Origin: Clostridia bacterium
Lineage (GTDB): Bacteria > Bacillota > Clostridia > Oscillospirales > CAG-272
Direction of reading: 5' to 3'
Assembly (NCBI GenBank): GCA_017456905.1
Contig: JAFTIL010000004.1
Location: 1-64,000, forward strand
DNA: 64,000 nucleotides
A program made the position numbers and the translations under genes. Of this stretch, positions 1-8,751 are shown in pieces; within the stretch, counting starts at the first letter, position 1; the number at the start of each line of letters is the position of its first letter. The notes below the pieces were generated by a model. That model made no database searches and was not told the origin of the DNA. It was given only the letters and a program-made list of their open reading frames with translations.

Positions 1-1
1 C

Positions 2-301
2 CAGGCAGACGAAGCCTTTGCCATTCTGAAAAAGCTCATCGAGTTGGGCGCAGACGTCAATGCGCAAGATTCCTATGGCAATGCGGGCATGGATCGAGCT
101 TGCCTGCAAGCACGGCAGATCCTCCCGCGTCCCAACAGCGACGACAGACTGCTGACAGATGAATTAAGGAATGATCTCAGCCGTATTTTTGCTTTGTTGA
201 AGCAGAGCGGGGCGGATATGAGCTATGTCGCGCCGAACGCTTTTGGAAGGTCTTATAGAGAACAGTATGCGGATGAAACCGTGAGTCTCTTTTTGGCCTG
301 A
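2..301 (+). CDS. Ankyrin-repeat-like protein, 5' partial
   Basis: The reading frame is open from the window edge, so the N-terminus lies outside. The visible 99 residues start with an ankyrin-like helix pair and turn (LKKLIELGADVNAQDSYGN), and a second degenerate unit (LLKQSGADMSYV) follows about 55 residues later. Ankyrin repeats mediate protein-protein contacts; no catalytic motif is visible in this tail. The stop is 13 bases before the ribosome binding site of the next gene, so the two may be co-transcribed. Function unknown. Confidence 0.6.
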   Translation, partial: QADEAFAILKKLIELGADVNAQDSYGNAGMDRACLQARQILPRPNSDDRLLTDELRNDLSRIFALLKQSGADMSYVAPNAFGRSYREQYADETVSLFLA

Positions 302-316
302 AAAGGAGGTTGAACC

Positions 317-799
317 ATGAACGAAACCATAACCGCCCGCTCCGCCCTCGCCCGTCAAAACTTCCTCAAAGGCTACGGCTGCGCCCAATCCGTCCTTCTC
401 GCCTACGCCGACCTCACGGGCTTGGACGAGAAAACCCTCGCCAAGCTCGGCTCCTCCTTCGGCGGCGGCATGGGACGGCTCCGCGAGGTTTGCGGGGGGG
501 TCACGGGCGCCTTCGCCGTGTTGGGCCTTGTCTGCGGCTACGACGATCCCGCCGACAAGGAAGGCAAAAGCCGTCACTATGCCGACATCCGCGAGCTGGC
601 CCGCCGCTTCACCGAAAGAAGCCGCGGCGGCTCCATCGTCTGCCGTGAGATTCTGCAGAACGCGGGTCTTTCGGGAGAAAAGGGAGGCGAGGCCGAGGCG
701 AGAACCGCCGAATATTATCAGAAAAGACCCTGCCCCGACCTGGTGGCACTGGCCGCCGAGGTGCTGGGGGAGATGCTGGCTGAAAAAGGCTTACTTTGA
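317..799 (+). CDS. C_GCAxxG_C_C family redox protein
   Basis: 160 residues, the usual size for this family of small putative redox proteins. It carries the diagnostic cysteine pattern: GYGCAQSV near residues 20-27, then CGGVTGAF near 58-65, VCGYD near 72-76 and a fourth Cys in IVCREIL near 107. In related Clostridia and Deltaproteobacteria the family is found near oxidoreductases, and the conserved cysteines probably bind a metal or cycle as disulfides (family knowledge, not proven). The start is fixed by AAAAGGAGG seven bases upstream of the ATG. Confidence 0.85.
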   Translation: MNETITARSALARQNFLKGYGCAQSVLLAYADLTGLDEKTLAKLGSSFGGGMGRLREVCGGVTGAFAVLGLVCGYDDPADKEGKSRHYADIRELARRFTERSRGGSIVCREILQNAGLSGEKGGEAEARTAEYYQKRPCPDLVALAAEVLGEMLAEKGLL

Positions 800-808
800 T
801 GTTTTCTA

Positions 809-837
809 TTGACAACTACCCCCAAATTGTGTAAAAT
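809..837 (+). promoter_or_regulatory. Sigma-A-type promoter for the GH109-like gene
   Basis: TTGACA at 809-814 and TAAAAT at 832-837, 17-bp spacer, 33 bases before the ATG of the next gene. It overlaps nothing coding, so the downstream gene has its own promoter. Confidence 0.7.
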
Positions 838-870
838 AGGGTCAGAACTTTCCCGAAAGGAAATGATATT

Positions 871-2067
871 ATGAATAAGCTGAAGATTGCCTCTATCGGC
901 CTTGGCGCACGGGGCTACAGTGTCCTCCGTGATTTGCTTTTGGGCATGAATAACGTGAGCATTACCGCTGTCTGTGACAGCTATACAGACCGCACAGAGG
1001 CCGGTGCCGACGTAGTGGAAAAGGCTACGGGCAAGCGTCCCTTTGCTACCACCGATTACTGCGAGGTCATGACTCGTGACGATGTGGATGCCGTTCTTAT
1101 CATGAGTGCGTGGGAGTCCCATACCCCCATCGCCATTGCCGCCATGGAAAATCACAAGGCCGTAGGCATGGAGGTGGGCGGTGCCTACACGATAGACGAG
1201 TGCTGGGATCTCGTCCGCACCCAGGAACGGACGGGAACGCCCTTCATGTTTTTGGAGAACTGTTGTTACGGCCGTACCGAAATGATGGTCATGAATATGG
1301 TGAAGCAAGGGCTGTTCGGTAAGATCGCCCATTGTTCCGGCGGCTACTGTCACGATCTTCGCGACGAGATCGCCCGAGGGGAAGAGAACCGCCACTACCG
1401 TCTCCGAAACTATCTTGCCCGCAACTGCGAGAATTACCCCACCCACGAGCTGGGCCCCATCGCCCAAGTGTTGGATATCAACCGCGGCAACCGCATGGTA
1501 TCTCTTGTGTCCATGGCGTCGGGCGCTTGGGGTATGAACGATTTTGCGGCACGCACCGAGGGCATCAACCCCGCGCTGGCGACGGCTGATTTCGCCCAGG
1601 GCGACGTGGTGACCACCATCATCAAGTGCGCGAGAGGCGAGACCATCACCTTGACCTTGGATACCTCCTTGCCTCGTTACTACAGCCGAGGCTTTACCGT
1701 CCGCGGCACCAAGGGTATGTATACCGAGGACAATCACTCCGTTTTTATGGACAACACCCATCCTGAGGAAGCTCATTGGAACTGGCGTCCCAAATGGGGC
1801 AACGCCGACGAATATCTTGAAAAGTACGAGCATCCAATTTGGCGGGAGTATCTGGAAAAGGGTATCTGCGGCGGTCATGGCGGCATGGACGGACTTGTTT
1901 ACGGCAAGTTCGTGGAGTGCTGTCTCACGGGTGAGCCCATGCCCATCGACGTATACGATGCCGCCGCATGGATGGCGGTGACCCCTTTGTCGGCTGAGTC
2001 TATTAAAAACGGTAGTACGGCTGTGGTCTTCCCCGATTTTACCAAGGGTAAATGGGAGACCCGTTGA
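871..2067 (+). CDS. Gfo/Idh/MocA family protein, GH109-like
   Basis: 398 residues. The N-terminal Rossmann domain begins with KIASIGLGARGYSV (dinucleotide-binding Gly motif, residues 4-17). The second half matches the GH109 subgroup, which uses tightly bound NAD to cleave glycosides by oxidation/elimination: LENCCYGRTEMMV near 127-139, HYRLRNYLARN near 173-183 and YPTHELGPIAQVLDINRGNR near 188-207. GH109 founders are alpha-N-acetylgalactosaminidases; whether this one cleaves GalNAc or oxidises a sugar cannot be told from sequence. No signal peptide, so cytoplasmic. RBS GAAAGGAA lies ten bases before the ATG. Confidence 0.82.
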   Translation: MNKLKIASIGLGARGYSVLRDLLLGMNNVSITAVCDSYTDRTEAGADVVEKATGKRPFATTDYCEVMTRDDVDAVLIMSAWESHTPIAIAAMENHKAVGMEVGGAYTIDECWDLVRTQERTGTPFMFLENCCYGRTEMMVMNMVKQGLFGKIAHCSGGYCHDLRDEIARGEENRHYRLRNYLARNCENYPTHELGPIAQVLDINRGNRMVSLVSMASGAWGMNDFAARTEGINPALATADFAQGDVVTTIIKCARGETITLTLDTSLPRYYSRGFTVRGTKGMYTEDNHSVFMDNTHPEEAHWNWRPKWGNADEYLEKYEHPIWREYLEKGICGGHGGMDGLVYGKFVECCLTGEPMPIDVYDAAAWMAVTPLSAESIKNGSTAVVFPDFTKGKWETR

Positions 2068-2143
2068 AGTCGGTATAGATAAGCAATTTATCGGGACTTA
2101 CGAAAAAAAGAAAGAAAAAAGAAAATTATTTTTCAAAAACCCC

Positions 2144-2172
2144 TTGACATTTGAAACGAAATCGTGTATAAT
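2144..2172 (+). promoter_or_regulatory. Promoter of the tRNA-Leu pair
   Basis: TTGACA (2144-2149) and TATAAT (2167-2172) are both consensus with a 17-bp spacer, 45 bases before the first tRNA. This is the strength expected of a stable-RNA promoter. Confidence 0.85.
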
Positions 2173-2217
2173 CTATCCGTTGCCGTTTGTGGTCCCTCTT
2201 TGAACGGTGATGGATAT

Positions 2218-2302
2218 GCGGGAGTGGCGGAACTGGCAGACGCGCACGTTTGAGGGGCGTGTGGTTAACACCGTACGGGTTCAAGTCCCGTTTCCCGCAC
2301 CA
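2218..2302 (+). tRNA. tRNA-Leu (anticodon GAG)
   Basis: 85 bases with encoded CCA. Acceptor GCGGGAG pairs with TTCCCGC (last pair G-T). The anticodon stem CACGT/GCGTG encloses loop TTGAGGG, with anticodon GAG at 2252-2254. The long variable arm is typical of class II tRNAs, and the T-loop TTCAAGT is present. Confidence 0.95.
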
Positions 2303-2359
2303 GATGCAAGTTGCATCATGCAATCGTGTGGTGCAACTCGCTCTGAGAAAACTAAATAT

Positions 2360-2446
2360 GCGGGCATGGCGGAATTGGCAGACGCGCTAGATTCAGGTTC
2401 TAGTCGGGGCAACTCGGTGGAGGTTCAAGTCCTCTTGCCCGCACCA
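2360..2446 (+). tRNA. tRNA-Leu (anticodon CAG)
   Basis: 87 bases with encoded CCA. The anticodon stem CTAGA/TCTAG encloses TTCAGGT, with anticodon CAG at 2394-2396. The variable arm is long (class II). It shares the promoter of the upstream tRNA-Leu. Its 3' end (2425-2445) is duplicated exactly at 17943-17963, making this gene the probable insertion site of the following island. Confidence 0.95.
2425..2445 (+). repeat. attL-like direct repeat inside tRNA-Leu(CAG)
   Basis: A 21-base stretch covering the T-loop, the 3' T-stem and the acceptor strand up to CC of the CCA end. It recurs without mismatch at 17943-17963; the flanking bases differ on both sides. Confidence 0.75.
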
Positions 2447-2449
2447 TTG

Positions 2450-2491
2450 AGAGTGTATGTTGAACCATCGGCATACACTCTTTTTCTTTTT
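2450..2491 (+). terminator. Rho-independent terminator of the tRNA-Leu pair
   Basis: AGAGTGTATG (2450-2459) pairs perfectly with CATACACTCT (2472-2481), 12-base loop, followed by a T/C-rich tail. Confidence 0.85.
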
Positions 2492-2536
2492 CAATAATAG
2501 GCACGCAACTCACCAACAAGTTGTGTGCCGTTTTCT

Positions 2537-3754
2537 TTAATCTAAAGGGTAGTATCCTATTTCATATTTATCAGGACGTAAAAACGCTTGATATACCGGA
2601 ATAGGTGGTTCTTTCTCATGTGCTATTCTCAAAAGTTCCTCTTTATTCTTCTCATCAATATTCATTCCGAGAATAATTTTTGTAGCAAATGGGATTTTGC
2701 CAAGTTGGACATTAGAAAAATTATCTAAAACAATTCGCCACTCTTCTTCGTACTTCCATGCAGAATTTTTTGTGAGAATGGCTTCAATACAGGTTTCGCC
2801 GGTGAGTTGTGTTATAGCAGGATCCTTAATATATTCTGGGTCAATTCTTTTACAAACTATCTGAATCATCGAATGAAGATCTAACATCGGCATTTCATCG
2901 GAATAAATCACTTTTGCCAACCGATCCAGAGGAAAGTCGGTACCTATGGCTTGATTAAAATCATATTCAATGCAAAAGCCTGTGTGTTGGGAGGCATAAT
3001 GTGACCACATTAATATAGATTTGGGATTTTCGGATAAACAGGTTGTTTTGAAAAGCTTGCCAGGTAATTGTCGGATAACTTCGAACATTTCTAATGCAAC
3101 ATCATTGCAATTAATTAGTGTTTCTTCATAGGAAGCTCGTCTGAAGGGCGTATTGTTTATAGCATCGACCAAATAAATGGGAACGATCACGCTTGTTTTT
3201 TCTCTCAATGAATTTACGATCCTATGCTTTTCTGCGTAATTTTCCGTAAGCAATGCTATTAATTTGGGCTTCTCAAATTCGAATAAATCCTCCATCCTAC
3301 TTATCGCATCTCGAACAACAGCTTCGTATTTTTCTATTGTGAGCGAGGCATTTGAAATTTGCGGAAACAATGTTAGATAAGTATCATCACGAAACAATTG
3401 TATGGAGACAAGTACAGCAAAATTTGTTTCTACATGTTGAACTGCTTCGTACATCACATCGAAAAGTCTCTTTCTAACACTTTGAATATCTTGCGCCGTT
3501 TCGATCGATTCCAAAGCTCTTGGCAATGAAAAAAACTTTTCTGCAAACGCAATTGCTTCGTCCACGCTACATGACTTTGCGATATGCGCGACGAAAAAAG
3601 CTTCAACCATATCCACAACGGATGCCGCTATAACTCCTTCATACGGATCGTTGTATCCTGTGGGGGAATTGAAATAGAGAAAATCATTTTGGAAATTTTT
3701 GAGATCATAATTGTCTTTCGAAAATTTACAATACTTATACAAAAACGGATACAT
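2537..3754 (-). CDS. DUF2971 domain protein
   Basis: 405 residues, AT-rich. It shows DUF2971 landmarks: LYKYCKF at the N-terminus, LYFNSPTGYNDPYEG near 27-40, ILMWSHYASQHTGFCIEYD in the middle and YEEEWRIV toward the C-terminus. The biochemical role of DUF2971 is unknown; members are frequent on mobile and defence islands (general knowledge). Start: AGAGGG six bases before the ATG. It lies on the same strand as, and 339 bases downstream of, the phosphoesterase-NTPase gene; a shared transcript is possible but the gap holds hairpins. No signal peptide or membrane segment. Confidence 0.75.
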   Translation of the reverse strand: MYPFLYKYCKFSKDNYDLKNFQNDFLYFNSPTGYNDPYEGVIAASVVDMVEAFFVAHIAKSCSVDEAIAFAEKFFSLPRALESIETAQDIQSVRKRLFDVMYEAVQHVETNFAVLVSIQLFRDDTYLTLFPQISNASLTIEKYEAVVRDAISRMEDLFEFEKPKLIALLTENYAEKHRIVNSLREKTSVIVPIYLVDAINNTPFRRASYEETLINCNDVALEMFEVIRQLPGKLFKTTCLSENPKSILMWSHYASQHTGFCIEYDFNQAIGTDFPLDRLAKVIYSDEMPMLDLHSMIQIVCKRIDPEYIKDPAITQLTGETCIEAILTKNSAWKYEEEWRIVLDNFSNVQLGKIPFATKIILGMNIDEKNKEELLRIAHEKEPPIPVYQAFLRPDKYEIGYYPLD

Positions 3755-4093
3755 AATAATCCCTCTATATTTGGAATAAATCTGATAGTATGTAAAAAAG
3801 GTTAAGCGCTAAAAAGTTTGTGTGAAGAAAGCGATCCTAAACAGCCCCCTGATGCTTGATTATTATGCCAAACGAGGCACGCTTTCGTAAAAGCGTGCCT
3901 GTTGTTCAGACGAATTATCTCATTTACAACGTGCTGATATTTTATTGCATATGTTGTATTGTGTAGGAATATTTAACATATAATACTAAATGAGAGTGAA
4001 TAACATCAACGTGGCAAGATGACATGTATCCAACTTATAACGAGTAGGTCGTAATCGTTATGAGTAACGACCAGCCGAGGCAGGATCGGCATG
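3755..4093. other. Intergenic region with nested inverted repeats
   Basis: No ORF worth calling. It holds a perfect 10-bp hairpin (AGGCACGCTT, 3875-3884 with 3891-3900, loop TCGTAA) without a T-run, and the large folded element listed separately at 3991-4106. The stretch 3905-3990 is AT-rich and otherwise featureless. Confidence 0.6.
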
Positions 4094-4106
4094 TTATTCA
4101 TTCTCA
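3991..4106 (-). ncRNA. Candidate structured RNA at the 3' end of the phosphoesterase-NTPase gene
   Basis: A 16-bp outer stem, TGAGAGTGAATAACAT (3991-4006) against ATGTTATTCATTCTCA (4091-4106), has one wobble. It encloses about 84 bases with several competing inner stems: GGTCGT/ACGACC, CGTTA/TAACG with loop CTCA, ATAACGA/TCGTTAT and GCCGA/TCGGC. The right arm overlaps the last codons of the gene. No T-run follows, so it is not an ordinary terminator. It could be a structured 3' UTR, a processed small RNA or a recombination site; the assignment is an inference from base pairing alone. Confidence 0.4.
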
Positions 4107-7100
4107 CCTTGTATTTTTCTGAATCGTTTAGCATTTATTCGCTTCTGCGCTTCTTTTGTTGGGAAATATTCTGCTTGAAGTCTTTGCCTTAGGCTGTGAT
4201 CAAATTCATCCTTATGAATGAGAGCATGACTAACAATTCTTGCTATAAGTGTACGGTAGATATGTCCTTTGGGCTCTTTCCCTAAGTTCATAGCCTCTTC
4301 GGTGAAAGACGCAACTGTTGATTGTCTCTCGGACATCATTAGGTGTTCCAATTTGTAGGTGTCTTTTTCTGAATACCCAAAACTGGACAGATACCCCATC
4401 GTATTATCTTTAGTAGCAAAAAACACAGGGATATTATACAATTCAAGCAAGAACGACATTGATACCCATTGCAAGGCACGAATAATATCTTCATCCTCCA
4501 ATACTTTTTGACGAACATAGTAATCTCGAGACTGCTCTTTGAAAAAGCGAATAATCTCGTCCACTTCTTTATCAGTTTCCGCGGCCCACATATGAAAAAT
4601 TTTGTTCGGGAGGCTGTATATGATTTTTACAAATGCTTCCTTGTCGGCCTTGAGCATATTATGCTCAAAATTCGGCAAACACCGTGCTGCCACCGTAAGC
4701 AACTGAACGGCACGAATAAATTGGTTAATAAATTGATCCGCATCCTCGTCAGAATACCCGTATATATCTAACGTATAAAGGTTTTCGTCAGAAGCTTTTT
4801 CTGCCATCACTTCTGCTTGTTGTTCTTTCTGGAGTGCATCTTCCGGGGGTAATTCTACAATATGCTTCCGCTCTTCTCGCAAAAATTGAGGCATATTTTC
4901 TGCGAAGTCAAACTCCATCCATTCGCTTGTGTATTCATTCGCCATCTCTAAAATAAATCGTAATATTCTAATATTATCTGTTATATACGAGATAAACATC
5001 AGAATGTCAGCATTTATTCCAAAACATGCACATTTTAGGATACTTTGAAGATCCGTATCATCCCCTGTATCGTTATAACGACTGTTGACTTCTTTGGCAA
5101 CATAATATGCTAAGTAGTTTTTGTTAGCAAATCTAAATTGTGTTCCTTCTCCTTCTGGCGTTAATATTTTGGCTTGTGTTGCTATTGTGATAAAGTCAGT
5201 TCCTTTTACGCTAGCTCCATAATCGTCGTTATACTGGGTAACTAAATTCATTATTTGTTCTTCGGATATTGGATAAGCTTTATGAAAATGAATATAGTAA
5301 GCAATCTTCGATAATATCACATACACCTTATCTACTGACAATCTTGGAGTATGATATTTACTAATTGCTGTCGTTAAACTTGCTTCAAAAACTTTACTAA
5401 ATACACTGCTATCGGCATGAGTGGCATCACCAATATTGTTACAATAATATTCCACATATCTGATAGTAAAATCCGGATCCAAACTGATAAACCGTCTTTG
5501 AGCAGTAATTGTTTCAGAAAGTATGTGCGTAATTTTCGGAACAGCCGCAGGATCTTCAATCGACAACGAGACAACACGCCCAATCAATTCGTTTCTCTTA
5601 TCAGAATACAAAGGCAAAATACGGTATCTATATACTGAATTAACTGTTTCAAGTTCTGCTTTCATTCTTTCAAACAAACTGATATCGATTAATTGCTTTG
5701 ATGCCAAGATCACATATCCAAATCTATCGTCGATATTTGTCAAGAATGTGTTTAAGCTATCCCGCTTTACTTGATCAGCATTATCAATTATTAAAACCTT
5801 TTTATCCTTCGGGACCTGTTCATACCGCTCAAAATCTGAACTATTGTCGCCGTAAACATCCGCAAAACTATTTCTTATTATTCGATTAACGTTTTTTCCG
5901 TGGATATTTTCTATATCACAAAAGATAACGGTAAAATCTGTATTTGTGAGGTGTAAAAAAAGTGCTTTTAAAAGTGCTGTTTTACCCGAATTATAACTAC
6001 CCTGTATTAATACTTTTTTCTTTTTCAAAAGTTCCTCGACAAAAGAATCTATTGTCGAATATTCCTTGTAGTTATCTCCATTTCGTTCTTCAGATTGTAT
6101 ACGGGGAAAAACATAATAACTATGGAAATTATCGCAAATATTATGTTTATCATCTGTTAGCAACCATGTTCTAAACTCGTCTGTAATTGTTAGGCCCTTT
6201 TCTATTGACGGTTTAGATGGCAGTACGTTATTCATACGTTCCTGTGGCTCATACTGCTGCTCTTGATTGTTCCATTTATACTCTAAATGATCATACACAT
6301 GCGTTTCTGTGTCGTATACGCCTATGTGAAAAGCGCTATTTAGCCAATTGGCATTTTCACATAAACACCCACCCGCTTGAATCAATACCGGAAAGTTATT
6401 TCCGTATACCATCGTTTTTTCTCCAAGCCTGTGTTCATGCCCTAAGAAAACAATAGAGCTCTTAGTATATATTGCCTCTTCCAAATTATTCTTCTGCTCG
6501 TCTGTGTACCAATCAGGCGCATGATGCATCACGGTAATAACAAAATCTGCACCAGTTGGAGTAATAATTTCATTGATGCAACCATGCGGTATATAATGAA
6601 GTCCTTTGTCTTCCTCTAAAACTGAGAATACACCGCTGTTGATCATGTTGACTTCAATAAGAAATCCTTGATAATCTAAAACCCTCCTACAAAAAACCGA
6701 CTTTTCTTCAAAACATTGATTAAATTTTGAAAAGTCAAAAAAAGCATCCTGCTTTTCAAGCTCACCAGGTAGGTACTTATCATATGCACGCGTATTCTTA
6801 ATGGTTTGGAGTTCGGCAGATGTTCGTGACTTTCCACCATGGTTTATGTCATGATTGCCAGGTACACATATAACATCTATTTTAGGGGAATATTTACAAC
6901 GATTCTTTATTTGGTTGATCAAGAAACCTGTAAGATACCTTGCTTGCTCATACTGCTCTATCTGCCCACTTTGAGCAATATCTCCAGCAATAATCAAAAG
7001 AATTCTGTCAAAACCACTAAATCCATTTAAAGTATCTACTATTTTTTTGATTTGGAAATAATTTATGCCTTGTCTGTCTTTAATGTGCATATCACCAATA

Positions 7101-7120
7101 TGGAGAAATAAAATTTTCAT
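4094..7120 (-). CDS. Metallophosphoesterase-NTPase fusion, candidate anti-phage STAND-like protein
   Basis: 1008 residues. Residues 1-270 are a calcineurin-like phosphoesterase with every metal-binding motif: GDMH (9-12), AGD (45-47), GNHD (88-91), HH (199-200) and GHEH (227-230). Near 365-455 comes a P-loop NTPase: GSYNSGKT (374-381) and Walker B VLIIDNAD (442-449). The remaining 550 residues are helical with no recognised domain. An enzymatic head, a switch NTPase and a long C-terminal sensor is the plan of STAND/NLR-like defence proteins, which trigger a toxic effector on sensing infection; that role is inferred. No membrane segment. I chose the internal ATG because AGGAG sits five bases upstream; an in-frame ATG nine codons earlier has no RBS. 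AT-rich compared with the host genes. Confidence 0.8.
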   Translation of the reverse strand: MKILFLHIGDMHIKDRQGINYFQIKKIVDTLNGFSGFDRILLIIAGDIAQSGQIEQYEQARYLTGFLINQIKNRCKYSPKIDVICVPGNHDINHGGKSRTSAELQTIKNTRAYDKYLPGELEKQDAFFDFSKFNQCFEEKSVFCRRVLDYQGFLIEVNMINSGVFSVLEEDKGLHYIPHGCINEIITPTGADFVITVMHHAPDWYTDEQKNNLEEAIYTKSSIVFLGHEHRLGEKTMVYGNNFPVLIQAGGCLCENANWLNSAFHIGVYDTETHVYDHLEYKWNNQEQQYEPQERMNNVLPSKPSIEKGLTITDEFRTWLLTDDKHNICDNFHSYYVFPRIQSEERNGDNYKEYSTIDSFVEELLKKKKVLIQGSYNSGKTALLKALFLHLTNTDFTVIFCDIENIHGKNVNRIIRNSFADVYGDNSSDFERYEQVPKDKKVLIIDNADQVKRDSLNTFLTNIDDRFGYVILASKQLIDISLFERMKAELETVNSVYRYRILPLYSDKRNELIGRVVSLSIEDPAAVPKITHILSETITAQRRFISLDPDFTIRYVEYYCNNIGDATHADSSVFSKVFEASLTTAISKYHTPRLSVDKVYVILSKIAYYIHFHKAYPISEEQIMNLVTQYNDDYGASVKGTDFITIATQAKILTPEGEGTQFRFANKNYLAYYVAKEVNSRYNDTGDDTDLQSILKCACFGINADILMFISYITDNIRILRFILEMANEYTSEWMEFDFAENMPQFLREERKHIVELPPEDALQKEQQAEVMAEKASDENLYTLDIYGYSDEDADQFINQFIRAVQLLTVAARCLPNFEHNMLKADKEAFVKIIYSLPNKIFHMWAAETDKEVDEIIRFFKEQSRDYYVRQKVLEDEDIIRALQWVSMSFLLELYNIPVFFATKDNTMGYLSSFGYSEKDTYKLEHLMMSERQSTVASFTEEAMNLGKEPKGHIYRTLIARIVSHALIHKDEFDHSLRQRLQAEYFPTKEAQKRINAKRFRKIQGENE

Positions 7121-7152
7121 ACAAACTCCTTTATTACTGGATTTCATGCATC

Positions 7153-7181
7153 ATTATACCATATTTCTTGTTTTTTTTCAA
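7153..7181 (-). promoter_or_regulatory. Promoter of the phosphoesterase-NTPase gene
   Basis: On the minus strand: TTGAAA (7176-7181), 17-bp spacer, TATAAT (7153-7158), 33 bases before the chosen ATG. Confidence 0.75.
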
Positions 7182-7507
7182 TACTTTGCAGTAATAAAAG
7201 AGCTTGTGCCGCTATTTCTGCTGTTCGATTATTTGATGTGTCCAGTGAAACACCGTTTCTGGAGATGAAAACACCTCTATAGAACACCAACAAATCAGAA
7301 TTTGCTAATGAACAGTAAGTAAAACTGCCTACTGAGGGGCAGAAAAAAGCACATACTATGCTTATAGTACAAAACTAATAACACTACCGCCGAGAGTAAC
7401 CGTAATTGGTCGCTCTCGGCGATTTCTGCTTTTGTGACAACGCATCTCAAGCAAAGTCCGTCTGATAAAAATACAGCATCGCTTCACACAGGTGTTAATC
7501 TGCTCCG

Positions 7508-7536
7508 TTGAAAACAAACCGAAGATATGCTATAAT
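7508..7536 (+). promoter_or_regulatory. Promoter of the XRE/TPR-like regulator gene
   Basis: TTGAAA (7508-7513), 17-bp spacer, TATAAT (7531-7536), 37 bases before the ATG. Confidence 0.75.
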
Positions 7537-7572
7537 AACATCGTAAAGTAAATAGACAAGGAGGAAGATCGT

Positions 7573-8625
7573 ATGTCTATCGGATCCACCATTAAAAAGC
7601 TCCGTCGCGAGCGAAATATGACCCAGGAGCAGCTGGCTGATTATCTCGGCATCACGGCTAACGCCGTGTCCCAATGGGAATGTGACCGAACAGCACCAGA
7701 CATTTCACAGCTCCCCATGCTGGCCAGGATCTTGCAGGTGACAACCGACCGCTTACTGGGCGTTGATTTCAGCCAAGACGAGGGGGAGATCGAGAGGATC
7801 GCGGATGAATCCTTTGACTGCTATCGGGTAGGGCAACGCGAAAAGGCCATTGAGATCGTGCGGAACGGTTTGAAGCAGTATCCGCAGTCCTTTCGTCTGA
7901 TGGCGAGGTTGGCCGAGAGCCTGATCGGGATACCGGGATATGAAGAGGAGCTGGAGGGGCTTTGCGATAAAATCCTGAAGGATTGTACCGAGGGCAGACC
8001 CCGTGACCACGCCTACAGATTGAAGATCATTCTGTGCGGACAAAGGGGGCAGTACGGAGAAATCAAGAAGCTCGCCGAAAACCTGCCTCATATATGGGCA
8101 TGCCAGGAGGACTTGCTGCTACGCTGGTATCACGAGGACAGCGAAGAGCATCGAATGGAGCTTGCAGAATGTGCCAAGATGTATTTGCGAAGTCTCGTCA
8201 TCTGTTTGGGGCATATTGCCCACGCCTCTTGCTATTCGATCGAGGAAAAGATCCAAATCCGAAACCAAATCATCGGTATTCTGCAAATTTTGTTTCCGGA
8301 TCAGGATTATTGTGATGAGGCGGTGGTCTTGGCGGATGAGTACAGTGTCATTGCGGCACTCTGCGCCGAGATGGGCAATCGCGATCAAGCACTGGATGCA
8401 TTTGAGCGTATGTGTGAGTACGCGCTCGATTTTGAAACCGGTACAGGTAAGCAGTACACGTCCCCTGTTTTCCGAGGCCTCGGCTTCGGGGGATGGATCT
8501 CGGATGAGTATTCCTACTGTCGGGATGACCTGATTCCGTTCATCGCCAATCCTTCCTTTGATCCTCTACGGGGGGAGCCTCGGTACGTCGCGGTCATGGA
8601 AAAGCTGAAAAATCCAAAAAAATAG
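7573..8625 (+). CDS. XRE-family transcriptional regulator with TPR-like C-terminus
   Basis: 350 residues. The N-terminal Cro/C1 helix-turn-helix is clear: IKKLRRERNMTQEQLADYLG then ITANAVSQWECDRTAPD (residues 7-43). From about 75 on there are helical pairs resembling tetratricopeptide repeats (for example AIEIVRNGLKQYPQSFRLMA), the layout of quorum- or peptide-sensing regulators of the Rgg/PlcR type and of many orphan Clostridial regulators. It probably binds DNA as a dimer; the target is unknown. AAGGAGG lies eight bases before the ATG. It shares this architecture with the gene at 12045-13103 in the same island. Confidence 0.82.
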   Translation: MSIGSTIKKLRRERNMTQEQLADYLGITANAVSQWECDRTAPDISQLPMLARILQVTTDRLLGVDFSQDEGEIERIADESFDCYRVGQREKAIEIVRNGLKQYPQSFRLMARLAESLIGIPGYEEELEGLCDKILKDCTEGRPRDHAYRLKIILCGQRGQYGEIKKLAENLPHIWACQEDLLLRWYHEDSEEHRMELAECAKMYLRSLVICLGHIAHASCYSIEEKIQIRNQIIGILQILFPDQDYCDEAVVLADEYSVIAALCAEMGNRDQALDAFERMCEYALDFETGTGKQYTSPVFRGLGFGGWISDEYSYCRDDLIPFIANPSFDPLRGEPRYVAVMEKLKNPKK

Positions 8626-8751
8626 TCTGAATCACCGAACCTTTCCCCCTTTTCCTGACTCTATATAATAGGCCAATACATTTCCAGAAACGAAGCGAAG
8701 TACATAATAAGAGTGGATTTGAAAAGGTATATAAGGAGAATATGGCGCAAT

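Larger units (their letters stand above)
7121..7572. other. Divergent intergenic region
   Basis: It holds back-to-back promoters (listed separately) for the phosphoesterase-NTPase gene on the minus strand and the XRE gene on the plus strand. Between them is a 9-bp inverted repeat CGCCGAGAG/CTCTCGGCG (7388-7396 with 7413-7421) followed by a short T-rich stretch. I see no gene in it. Confidence 0.6.
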
